Source of the DNA: Stachybotrys elegans
Taxonomy: Eukaryota; Ascomycota; Sordariomycetes; Hypocreales; Stachybotryaceae
Length of the DNA: 64,000 bases
Assembly (NCBI GenBank): GCA_020746835.1
Contig: JAGPNK010000003.1
Coordinates: forward strand, 2,356,001 to 2,420,000
Reading direction: 5' to 3'
The notes under the pieces are model-generated. The model had not been told where the DNA came from, made no database searches, and saw only the letters and a list, made by a program, of their open reading frames with translations. A program made the translations under genes and the position numbers. Numbering within the stretch: the first letter of the stretch is position 1; each line of letters opens with the position of its first letter. Positions 45,500 to 56,900 of this stretch are shown piece after piece.

Positions 45500-47573
45500 C
45501 TTTCCATGACCAGATGGTGGCAGCTTTGTGATGTGGCTTTCGCATCAATCAGTTGTGAATGACGTGGGACCTGATCTACACCTTACAACAACTGGCCAGA
45601 GGCGTTATCGATAACTCAGCCCCGCCATGCGAAGACTGTCTTGGGTACCTCTCTTGGCTCGAGCAGAATGCGGACAACTGCATCTTGCCTTGTCCTTGTC
45701 ATGAAACTATAGGTAAGTGTATCAAAATACACTTGATTTGTCCTACCTATCCATGGAGTGTTGAGTGAATTCCATATCTTGCACGAGAGACTTTTGCGCC
45801 GAATCAATGATAATCTGGAAATTAAATACGGCAAAGGCTGTCACTGTAACGCCTATTCGTTGCTGCCCTTCATTTGCCTACGTAGATAAATTCTTAGCCA
45901 CATCATGTAGAGGATAAGAAACTGAAAAAGAATCCAGACCAGGACGGGCCGTGCTGGATGTCACCATTAAAAGTCCGAGATATTATACCGCTGATGTATG
46001 AATGGTGGAAGATTGTTGTGTTATGCTAGGCCTCGAGGCAGTGAATGGCTACAGGGTAGGTATCAATAAACGGGCACGCAGTCACTCAATTGAACAACCG
46101 GGCACAGAGTAGTGGTTGTTTATGCGTCAGGCACCAGCCTCACATAAACCCAAGCAACGCTCGTACCAAGCATCAGCTCATTGAAATTACTGGGAGGACC
46201 TTTGCAACGCCGACGGAGGATGGTAGGTGAGTGCCAAGTATGGAAGCGCAGCTGGTTCGGCCAGCCTGTCACCTAGTCAACCCTCCTTGGCAGCCTCTTA
46301 TCCGCCAGGTTAAGAGAAGGGTCCCCTGTATTTGGTTCGTATGGCGGTAGCCAGCCTCATGGTGAAACCGAACCCGCCGGTGCTTTGCCACCTGTTGCTG
46401 CGCTGTCCAGGCTTGGCTCGGCTCTGATTAGCCATGGTCGGTGACCTGGTTGTGCACCTCGAGGTTGCATTTGTCTGATGTGAAGAGACGGAAGTCATCT
46501 AATTATCAACAACAGATTAATGCATGCATCTTCTCGGCACATTGACAGACAGATACAGGTTGAATCGTCAATCCAAATACTACTTCCACTCCGTCGTAAA
46601 AAAAAAGCCAAAAAAAAGCTGGGAGGTAGGCGCACAAGCCAGGCTGACTCCAACAACTTTGCCGACTTGCGTCAGAAGCAACATGTCGAAAAGTTGGACA
46701 ACACATCACCGCATCGAGACAAACAGGTGTATGGACGGCTCAGGTACCCTGCATATTTTAGCCTGCATTGCCATCTTGCAAAGCCGCCCAGTCCTGAGTG
46801 CTGCCCACGCTAGGGCCGAAGCTAGAGCCGCCCCCACTTAGTAGCGACCAGACCAGCTACCCAGTACTGGGGGAAGGAGGTGACGTCCACTCCTTCCGCG
46901 GGTGCCGTCGCCCTGCCAACCAGAATCAATAAAAAAGGAAGGGGCGGGCAACCACGCAACCACGCAACCGCTTACCCACACCTCTCTCACACCACCAGTC
47001 TCTAGACCTCAATTACTGGCCGGCCTGCAGTAGCTCTGCTTTTCTCCCAGCCATCAACATTTATCACCGCATCGATACTTGCATCTCCGATACCGATCTC
47101 CTCCTACTCCAAGGCCAGCTCATGCAGCTGCCCTTCTCCCTCCTCCTCCATACCTTAAGTTGACCCTTGAGTTGTGAAGTCTACTGACCTAGCAGCCTGT
47201 GTCTCTGGAGAATAAGACAAGCCGCCTCTTCTACTCTCACTGCTCTAGGATACGCACTCCTTTGCCGTCGTTCGTTACGCTAGATTACGTCGTCGCTCGT
47301 CCGCATTCCTTCCACCGCATTCCTCTGGGATCCTGCATCGCCGCCCGACGATACTGACTAGGAACCGTCGATACAGTCCGAAGAGAACGAGTGACACCTG
47401 CAGATTCTAACACGAACGTACCCGATCGTTGCCGTCCTGACGACCAACCGCCGGCCGTCTCGCTCGCCAATCTTCCCACGACCGTCGCTCCAGCGGAGGA
47501 CGGGAGTGGCTCACTGCTCTCTTGACAGGATTGCCCATCTTGACCGCTGCGAGACGCAGAGCGCACCGCAGCA
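45500..47573. other. Divergent promoter region between RINT1-like gene and fig1
   Basis: About 2 kb with no supportable gene. A-rich tracts lie at about 46598-46618. The last ~600 bases before fig1 are C/T-rich and probably a long leader. Confidence 0.5.
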
Positions 47574-48574
47574 ATGGGTTCCGCAACGACAAGCTCGAGC
47601 TCGGCGGGGGGCATTATGCCTAGGTTTCACCTTGGATGGCATCGTGAGTCTCCTTCACCACGAGTTCGCTGTCCGAAGCGCAAAGCTGACATTCCTTAGG
47701 CTTTATCCCATTCCTCGGTTACCACCACGTGTTGATGATTCTGATTGCGGTATCCATAATATTACTATGTATGTTGCCATCAACCACGCTCGTTGTCCCG
47801 ACTTGCCTACTGACATCTACCAGCGCTTTTACTTGCAGGCTGCTCTTCATCGTCGCCCCTGATACCTGATATCTTCCTCCTGTCACTCTACTACCGCGAT
47901 TACGAAGCGGTCCCGGATACTGCCCAAGTCGACTACAATGTGCATGTCGCAATTGGCAACATTGCCGGCGATGCCCGTCTTCAAGCGCGCGTCGGCTATT
48001 TTGGCATCTGCGTGAACCCCGATGGTGGCTCCTGGTTGTGCAGTAACAATGCAACTGCTCTCGCCAACGAGGTTTCTGTTGACCAAGATCCTTTGAACTT
48101 GATCTGGCTCGCCGCGCAATTCAAGGATATGATTGTGTTCCCCTACCTGATGTAAGTTTGATCCCAACTATCGCGACCGCCGCGGAGGAGGCTAACAGTA
48201 CTAGCATCATCGCCATCATCTTCGCCTTCATCTGTCTTCTACTCCTTGCTACCTTCCCCGGATGGCACGAGGAGGAGGACTCAGATGGTTCCGATCGCGA
48301 AGTCAAGCCCTTCCCCTCGCGCGCCGTCTCGCAGGTGGCCCTAGCCATCATCTTCATCGCCTCAATCTTCATTCTCGTTTCCGTGCTATGGCAGCATACG
48401 GCATCGGTAGCAGCGTCCATCATCGCCCAAGATTTCGGAAACGGATCTGTGCGCAGTGGCGTCGGTACCAGCGCAATGGTCCTGGGTTGGTTCTCCTTCA
48501 GTCTGCTCATCATCGTCACCATCGGCTTGCTCGTCATGATTCTCAGCATCAGCGTGCTGAGCCAGATGGTGTGA
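47574..48574 (+). CDS. fig1: Fig1-family membrane protein (calcium influx and mating fusion)
   Basis: Four exons, 47574-47643, 47700-47768, 47839-48151 and 48205-48574, join in phase to 273 residues. Introns are 56, 70 and 53 bp (donors GTGAGT, GTATGT, GTAAGT). The Fig1 signature of claudin-like proteins, GYFGICVNPDGGSWLC, lies in the first extracellular loop. Four membrane segments are seen: FIPFLGYHHVLMILIAVSIILL, the segment beginning IIAIIFAFICLLLLATF, VALAIIFIASIFILVSVLW, and a last one around WFSFSLLIIVTIGLLVMILSISVL. In yeast, Fig1 is part of the low-affinity calcium uptake system and is needed for mating-cell fusion; in filamentous fungi it is linked to hyphal fusion, growth and sexual development. 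The final intron has two possible acceptors (CAG at 48197, TAG at 48204); the second keeps the frame. Confidence 0.9.
47644..47699 (+). other. fig1 intron 1
   Basis: 56 bp, donor GTGAGT, branch GCTGACA, acceptor CTTAG. Confidence 0.85.
47769..47838 (+). other. fig1 intron 2
   Basis: 70 bp, donor GTATGT, branch-like ACTGACA, acceptor TGCAG. Confidence 0.82.
48152..48204 (+). other. fig1 intron 3
   Basis: 53 bp, donor GTAAGT, branch GCTAACA, acceptor ACTAG. Confidence 0.8.
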
Positions 48575-49509
48575 TGGGCGAAGGTTAGCCGTGGGGTCTC
48601 ATTGTGTATATGCTACGAGACAGCAACGAAGAGATTTTGGCATGTGGCAACGCAAATGGTCATCTGCATCGGTAAAAGGAGTTTCGGAGCCCGGTTTCAC
48701 TTATGAGGAGCTTATTGTTTTTTAATAATGAAGCCGTCGAGCCACTGACGTACGTGCGTCCCGACCTCCGAGCCGACTGTCAACCATAACGAACGCGAGG
48801 GACGGGCATGAACGGGCTGTGCGCTCCACAGCAAGTTCAAGATATAGACTGGGCGGAAAGCTTTCGACTTTGTTTTTTTCGCGCGGTTTTTTCTTTTGCA
48901 TTTTCAGAATTCGGGAAATGAAAGCAAGGAAATGAGATCAGGGGTACATTTGTAAATCCGCAACGGCGGATCGAGAAAGAGTCATGTTGGAGGAACGTAA
49001 ATCAAGGACAGAATGTGTACAACAAGGATGGCCAGTTATGATCAGGGCAGCTCCCACGAATGGATGATTTACTCACGTAAACATACATACTGGATATGCT
49101 ATGAAACAGAAATGGGAAACATGATCACAAGAAAGACAACCAGCCCCAAACATCTTGCCCATGCTGTTTACGCGACCTGCCCATATTTCTCTTGTATTGT
49201 GGTGTGATAGTGCACCTCGCGTGCTACCAATGATAGATAGATTGCAATATATGTTGGATGTGTCATTCATTCTGCTGTTTGAGCATACTCTGGCATACAC
49301 ATGTTTCCCTATTTCCTCCAATAGAACCCCTGAAAAAAACGCCAGATGCGAGCTCAAAGCACGCACACATCGTAGAAACGACCCGCCCAGGGCGACACGC
49401 AGCTGTGTATGTACGTGCGCCATAACTGTAGATGCAAAAAAGGTGGAAAGAGCCCCTCACAACATAGAATACAACATATTCGACATGACGGCAAGGGAAA
49501 AACAAGTCA
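48575..49509. other. Convergent intergenic region between fig1 and the GH47 gene
   Basis: About 0.9 kb. The two 3' ends are the only features I can infer. Confidence 0.5.
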
Positions 49510-52446
49510 TTAGGAGGCAGGCAGCGGCCTTTTGAAAGGATGAGCCTCGGTGTTGAGAACCCATTCATCGAGACTTATGAGATCGGGCTCGGAGAAGAGG
49601 AGGTAATAGTACTTGAGCGTCTCTGCGATCCAGAAGCTCTCCATGGAGTCGTTGAGCCCGGGCTCCTCGGTGAGGACGTTGTTGATGGCACTGTTGGCGT
49701 ATTCGGTGCGCGTGGCGTGTGTCGTCGCCTCGAACATTTTCCAGCCCTTCTCCATCCACGTAGGGTCACCTGTAATGCGGTACATGTACCAGACTGATTC
49801 GATGGCCTCGGGCCTGAACATGGTTGTTAGGACACACAGCAAGCAGCAGGTGTTGGCCGCAGAAAGGGGACATACCTCAGGATGTAGTTTGGTGCGCGCA
49901 CGTTGACAAAGCCCGGCGGCAGGTTCTCGATGGACAACCTCTCCTTGACAAACTCCTCATGAGTCTGAGGCTTCTTCGCCTGCATAGCCAATGACGTCTT
50001 GGTAGGTCGGTGGTCGTTCTTGGGAGGGGCCGCAGGCACGCCGGGGTCATCTTCGGCGGCTGCTTTAACTGCAACCTCCTCCCCAGGGGTTTCCGACCCC
50101 GAAGAGCCCTCATTGTTGTGAGTGAGCTTGTCTTTCAAGGACTGCGGAAGCTCAGAGCCCTCCTCATCCTCAACAGACCCTCTTTTCTGGAACTGCGTTG
50201 CGCCACCGCCGGGTGCGGCTGTGGCTTCAGCTGGGTCGGGATCAGACTCAGATTCAGCGGCTAGAGTCTTTTGCATCTCTTCCCAGCCCTCGATCTGCTT
50301 CTCTCTCCAGTCCTTTGATGGATCCAACCTCTCGTACCAGAGCGTCTGATTGAACTCGCACTTTTCAAGTGATGGACAAGTAATGACCTCGGATCCCTCA
50401 GGCATAATCCCCGAAGGTGTCAGTTGATAGGCCCAGACACAACCGTCGGTTAGTTGCTTGGCCATCTCGACATCCTGTTCGCGACCAAAAATCTTGCCGC
50501 CCAGAGCGTACATGCCACCAATGAAGCATGTCAAGTGCGTGATCTCGAAGATGGGCTCCAAATCCGTCTCGGGATCGCCGCTGGTGGTGACCTTTGCGGG
50601 GAAGAGGACATCCCAGTCATCATCCGCCATGGGTCGATATAGAAGCCATTCGTTGACGGCATTTACAGTGTCCTCGTGTAGCTTCTGATACTTGGGTTCC
50701 AGTCCTCCAAGGAGGAGATATTGCTGAATTCTGTTAGCTGTAGGACGGAGGAACATTCGTCGGTGCAGGTACCTTGGGGAAATATTCGTACGCCGAGTCT
50801 TGCGCACCACCCATGTGATAGGCCTGAAGCTCATACGGGCCGACCGCCAGATCCTGAGGAACGCAGTCCCAGTCGGACGACTTTCCGTTAGCTTTCAAAG
50901 GCGGCTGTTCTGGGTTGACCCGCGTCTCAGTAGTCTCTTCACTGTCTGCTGACTGGGAACCTGGTTGATCGTCCCGTCGGCGAAGGTTAGTAGTAGTCTC
51001 GACTCCACCGCTGCCGGCCTTCAGAAGAGGGTTATATCCTTCTGGCTCAGGAGAAAGTTCCTCAGAGTCAACCTGTCGCTGCGCTGCAGCGCTGAGGTTG
51101 TCGCGAATGGTTGTCGCGGTTCTGTTACACCCTGAGGCATCCAGATTCTCAGGAAAGAGACCGGGGATGGCAGTGCCAGCCTCCTGGAGCTTGACCAGGG
51201 CGTCTGTGATGCGGTTGACGGCGTCGTAGTACTTATTTCTGCCAGTGAGCTGAGAGAGTCGAGTAAACTCCATTGACAAGGTGCCGAGCTCTGCAATACC
51301 AACCCGACCTGCCCGGTGCGGTTGCGAGGCGAATTCGGGCGCCCAACGGTAATACAGCAGAGGCATCCGATTGGGGGTGTCGAAAATGCCCATCAGGACC
51401 TCGGCGAGCTCTATCGCCTTGTCCAGCAGGATTTTGTAATTACCATCGCGCCCTCCGCTCACGTCGTAGGCAGCAAGTAGCCCGCCCAGGTATCGAATAG
51501 TGGTCTCAAAGACGGGAATCTGGTCTCTCTCGCTCCAGGTGAAGTCGATATCCGCTACAGCCTTGGCCGCCTCGTCAAATTCGTCCTTCATACCAGCAAT
51601 CCACAAGGTGTCAAGCGAATCGACCAAGGTGGCAGCCCAGCCACAGAACGGATCCTTGTACTTGCCTGACACGGGCATCAGCTCATCGTGCATCCAGGCA
51701 AACTTGCGGTAGCCAGACCACGATCTCACCAACTCTTCCTTGACGCGCTTCTGCCTCTCCAGGCGCTTCGTCTTGGCCTCGGCAGATTCAGGCGGGAAGT
51801 CGTATTGAACCTTGGGAATCTGCTTGGGCCTGCCATCAGGAAGAGGGGTGAGGGATTCTAGAGGGAAATTCTCCTGCGGCTTCTTCCAATGAATCTTCTT
51901 CTTGCCCTCTTTCTGGGGTTGACTGCCAGGCGCCTCCTTGGGAGGATTCTGGGGTCGAAGAGGGAGCTTCTGGGTAGGCGTGCCTGGAACCTGTTCAGGC
52001 GCCGGATCCGATTTGTCGTCGCCAGCTAGGGGAACCTGGTCTGCCTTTGGCCGGGCTGCAGCAGCTTCGGCAGCTTGCGCAGCCTGAGAGGCAGTCGTTG
52101 CATCATCTAGGGCCACGGGCGGCTTGTTATTGGTCTCGGGCTCGTGAGAAGGCGGTCTTTCGGCGGGGGGAGGTTGTTTCGGCTCCTGCTCGACGGGCGG
52201 CTTCTGATTCGGCACAGGGCGCTCGTCTTCAGGGTCGTGATGGTCGTCGTGGTTCTCGGACAAGGGCGGCGACGCATCGAGGGGACGTTGATGGCCTTGC
52301 GACGGAGGCTGGGCGGCATTGTGGCCCGGGAAGTGGATGTTGGTGTAGGAAGTTGGATCGTCCCAGGAATTGAGGCCAACGCGATAGAGCATGAATAGTA
52401 TGACGGCGGCGCAGACCATGAAGAGTCTGTATCTTCGTCGAGGCAT
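49510..52446 (-). CDS. GH47 alpha-1,2-mannosidase, type II membrane protein with long inserts
   Basis: Three exons, 52446-50773, 50723-49876 and 49813-49510, encode 941 residues. Introns are 49 bp (donor GTACCT) and 62 bp (donor GTATGT). A signal anchor (residues 8-23, [16 protein letters not shown]) is followed by a ~170-residue Pro/Glu/Gln-rich stalk. The GH47 catalytic domain starts at about 228, with [28 protein letters not shown], a candidate catalytic Glu314 in [38 protein letters not shown] and the C-terminal NTEAHPF. Class I mannosidases of this family trim Man9 N-glycans in the ER or Golgi. Two disordered inserts break up the catalytic domain (about residues 455-530 and 715-800). The protein is much longer than the typical ~550-650. 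Which of the fungal GH47 paralogues this is cannot be settled here. Confidence 0.9.
49814..49875 (-). other. GH47 intron 2
   Basis: 62 bp, donor GTATGT, branch-like CCTAACA, acceptor TTCAG. Confidence 0.85.
50724..50772 (-). other. GH47 intron 1
   Basis: 49 bp, donor GTACCT, branch GCTAACA, acceptor TTCAG. The earlier CAG breaks the frame. Confidence 0.78.
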
Positions 52447-53994
52447 CGTGGGGGTACGACTCGCCTCGGCGAGACTCTATCGATAGAAAAGATGAACAGA
52501 CAGAGAGAGAGGGGAAGGTATGGCTAATGCGAAGAAAGCATCGAGAGGCGCAAACTGTCTGACCTCGCCTCACCTCGTCCTCAGCTTAGCTACTTGTCCA
52601 GAAACCAGCTGGAGTGCGCAATATGCAATATGCAAGCTGCAAGCTCGTAGGCCAATACAGGGGAGGACAAGGGAGGTACACACTATAGGTAGGTACCTGT
52701 CAGGAGGTTACATACCTAGGCAGGGGGAGGGATGGGCGATCAGATGGAAAGAGCGACAGCGCCAAAGTCCCGAAACAGCATGGACAGGTTTGCAAGATAC
52801 AATAAACTATGGCGATCTAATAAGGCAACTTAAGTTTCCAAGCCAAGGCAAGCACTTAAAAAAGGTAAACTGTGCCACCTCAATTTTTCTTGACCTTGTT
52901 CTACCTGCAGCCGAGGCCCTTCTTACGGAGTACATACTTGTTTGTACTCAAGACAATCCAAAAGAGGCCACAAGCCTGGAACGTCTTGGCGAGGCAGGAC
53001 CTAGTCGAGCAGAAACAACCCTGTAAGAGAAAACGAGGGGGAGAACAACAACCAAAAAAAAACCCCAAAAACAGACCATTGATGGACCGGAAGCCGATAG
53101 CGCACTGAGCCGCCGCAGCTTGCGCGCAGATCAGGAAAGCCAGATGGGACTTGGACTAGGTCCCCCCCAGGCGGAAGACGCAGCCCCTTTTGGCGTTTGG
53201 GGGGGGGGAGGGGGGGTCCTGGCTCAAGCATCAAACGGTGGAGCGTCGTATCGGCAAAAGGGGTCCAGGATGCTCGGCTGGGGACCATCGCGGGGCAGAC
53301 ATCTTGGCCACAGTCTGGCGAGTCTATGGACACGGGAGAGCATCGATGCGCTTTGCTATATATTTTACTTCGTTGCTCGTGTTTGTTCCACATTGGTTAA
53401 TCCGTAGCACTCGCCTCCTCTCTTGCAATACCGTATCGTATCGCACGAGGTCTCGTTTCACTCGCCCTCCCACCATATGAGCGCATCTCCCGCTGGGTAA
53501 GGCTTGTTGCAATTCCTGAGGGTGTTCGGCCCATATGCTGCTGCACAGCTGCCTCGATGGGTTAATTACCTCCGAGATTCCACAAACACCAACCTTGCGT
53601 CTTAATTATCATCACCTGGCCTCCACATAAGCACCACACAATGTCACGAATGCATACAAGCAACCATAAAGTTCTCGCTAGCGGTAAGGATGTATACGCT
53701 TCTCTCGTCGTTCCATCATCAGCACCTGTCCCGTTCCCAAACCTGACAATCCAAAAGAAAATGCCCTACCTATTAAGTCCTCCCAGCCAGACCCATATTG
53801 GTACGTTGGATACTTAGTAGGTATTGCCCCAACCGTGACGCCTGCGCAACACGGTCTTTGCCACCCAAGAAGAATAAACATGAATATCCAGCAACTCCCT
53901 GACAGGCCTTGCCCATGGGCTTCGATCCAACAACGCAATACTCTGACCCTGAGACTCCAAAGCCTTATGTCGTTGTACAACCAACGGCCCCGTC
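52447..53994. other. Intergenic region upstream of the GH47 gene
   Basis: About 1.5 kb. A GGTAGGTACC/CCTAGG patch lies at about 52687-52720. A G10-A-G7 run lies at about 53199-53216. No gene is supportable. Confidence 0.5.
53199..53216 (+). repeat. Poly-G tract (G10 A G7-like)
   Basis: A run of G interrupted once by A on the plus strand, within an intergenic region. Confidence 0.7.
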
Positions 53995-56900
53995 TTATGC
54001 CTTGAACGTTCCCTTGATCTTCATATACAGCTCCGTCTCGTGGAAATTGTAGCTTTGATCCAGTTCGCAGAATGGGTGCTGAGACAAGAGAACATCCGCC
54101 GTAGGTCGCTCAGTAGGGTTACTGTCGCTTTCGTTAGCACTCGGGTACAAACACGAGATACTGCTCGCCACTTACACTTGGAAACAATCCATCATGAAGG
54201 CCACCGCCAGAGGCCCAAGTGTACCCTCAATATCCTCTGGGATTGGCGGCGTCTCGCCGTTGGCAATCTTGTAGATGGCACCCACTGCCTCGTCTTTGCT
54301 CCACGGTCGTCGGCCAGCCAGCATCTCCAGGACCACGCATCCCAAACTCCAAATGTCCACCTTGGCGCTGTAGCCCTCGCCTTGCGACCGGATAACCTCT
54401 GGTGCCATCCAGAACACCGAACCCTGCATCTTGTTGGTCTTGTCGTTGCCATAGATGTCGTCCGTCTTCTTCGAGATACCGAAATCGCTGATCTTGCAGG
54501 TTCCGTCCACGTCCAGAAGAATATTATCCGCCTTCAAATCACGATGGAGGATGCCCTCACGGTGAAGATAGGCCAGTCCTGACAATGTCTGCCGGGTGAG
54601 GGAGGACACCACCGACTCCTCAAATTTGCCGTGTTTGCGCAAACACGACCCGATACTACCACCAGAGATATACTCGAGGAAGATGCTGATGCTGGTCTCC
54701 TTGCGCTCGCAGCCCAGGTACTGCACAATGTTGACGTGGTCGAGGTGCTGCATGGTGTCGATCTCCTGATCCAGAGCCGCTACTAGTTCGCGCATCTTAT
54801 TCTTGTCGCCGCCCGCCGCCTTCGGGTTCACCTCGACCTCTTTGACTGCCAAGAACTCACCAGTCGTGGCATTCATACCCAGGTACACACGACCATATGT
54901 TCCCTTACCGATGAGCTGACCCTTGAACCACCTAAACGTCGTCTGACGCTTAGGCAATGTGTCCTGGGGAATGTCATGAGGAGGGAGAATAACGCTACCG
55001 CGCTGGTCGGGCTGTATCTGCTCAATCTTTGCGTTGAACATCTTGGTGCTCTTGCGACGCTGGATGTTGGCCGCCGACTTGCCCATGGGTTGAGATGTGA
55101 TGGTGTAGCGCTTGTTAGCAACTTCACGAATCGACTTCATCCTGTTGATCCCACCACTGGTACGCTTCGTCCCGTCCCTCACGGGCTTGTAGATGGATGC
55201 CGGTCGTTCAAGGGCCTTGAGAGTGGACTCGTCCGAGCCCAAGGTATCCCCATCGTTGTACAGAGAGTGGCGTGATGAAGGAGGGATAGGAGGGATTGGG
55301 ATGGTTGGAATAGGTGGTACGGGTGGGATGTCCATCCCCCTGAGCTCATGGACACGCCCACCAGCAGCCGAGCTTGGTCCTGCCTGGCTCGAACTTTCTT
55401 CGATCTCCGGAATTGGCGAGGGCATCACGTCCTCCTCGCCACCCTCCTCGAGCACTGGCTGGTCGAGATCGAGTTCCGGGAAGAAGTCGTCAAGGTTGTT
55501 CAGCAAAGCATCCGTAGGTGGACGGTTAGCCCATACGTCCTTTTCGATGAACGACTTGCGGCGGTTCAGCTTGGCATCCCTCTCCTCATCATCCCAGCCA
55601 TTTGACCGAGGCGTATTGGGGGTTCTGCGCGCACTGCTTCCATTCCTTGCGCTTGCAGCATCCTCGGTACTGTTGGCCGTGCCAGGGCCACTCGAGCGGG
55701 GAGAAGCAAAACTGACACTCTTTCTCGAGTTGGTCTGGACTGTCAGGCTTGGCCTCTTGCTGTGACGCGCTGCGCTGCTTCTACTAGCCACCGAGTTCTT
55801 TCCTGTTAGGGGAATGGCAAACAATCCATCGTCCGAATCGTCGTCGCTTTCGTCAGACTGTGGAACCATTGTCGGCATGGAATGCGTAAACTGGACATCT
55901 GTGTCCTCAAAATCAAGGTCAGGACCGTGTGATTTGCGTTTGCTTGCTGCTTCTTTGGCCCTCCTCTCAGGACTTGCAACGGGCGCTATACACGTGTTAG
56001 CAACAGTGCCAGAAGGGTGTAAAATACCCATCCAACTTACTTGGCTGTGCAGATGAGCTTGATGGGCGGGGAGCGTTTGCACTAGACTGGCCGACAGCAC
56101 CCATACCCCTTCCTATGCTAACGAGAGCTGCCCCAATGCCACTAGAGCCGTTAGAGAACCGATCAGATGCCCTGTTCTTCTTGGACCTTTCAGACATGTC
56201 GGTAGATGTGCGTCTCGGTGTAAAGCCGTCCATGTTACCCGAAGGTGGACGGCCGGGTTTGAGCAGTGAATTGGCCCTGAGAGCAGTTGCAGAAGGATCG
56301 CTTGGTGGCGCAGGAGCTACTCTCTGTGGGAGTAACTGGTCCAGCTTCTTGTCTTCGTAGGGCGACGTCCGTGGCTGATCGAAATCCACGGTTCTCCCCA
56401 CAATGCCAAAGGTTGGAAGATCAGGAGCTGTCGGACTATCCCTTCTGTTGGCCTGCCTCTTCTTCTCCAAATACTCTCGCTGCTTCCTCTCCATCTCGGC
56501 CCTATATTCCTGAGCATCCTTTGACAAGGTGCTGGTAGCCGAGCCTTCGGCCACGCTGCCCATCCTAGAGGACGGCGGGGACGAGCTAGAGCGCTGTCTG
56601 TTTCTGGCGTCTTCATCTGCACTGCCAGGAATAAATCCCGGGGACAGCTGCGTCTGGCTGGAGTTGTGACGGTTGGATCCACGGGGCGTTACGAAAAATT
56701 TCAGGGTGCCATAAGAGTCAGCCTTGAGGCTTTTGGTCGTCAGCAGCTTCATATCATCCAAAGGCTCAATGTGGTGGAAGATTCCTAGCTCAGTCACAAA
56801 GATGTGGCAGTTTTCGTTGCCGTTGAGACCCAGGCTCGTGGCAATATTTCTGCGGATGTCGGTAGCCGTCTCTGCCTCGGTGATGTCGACCATGCGGAAA

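Noticed and set aside
44984..45562. 192-codon open frame opposite the RINT1-like gene start
   Set aside because: Shadow of the coiled-coil region on the opposite strand.
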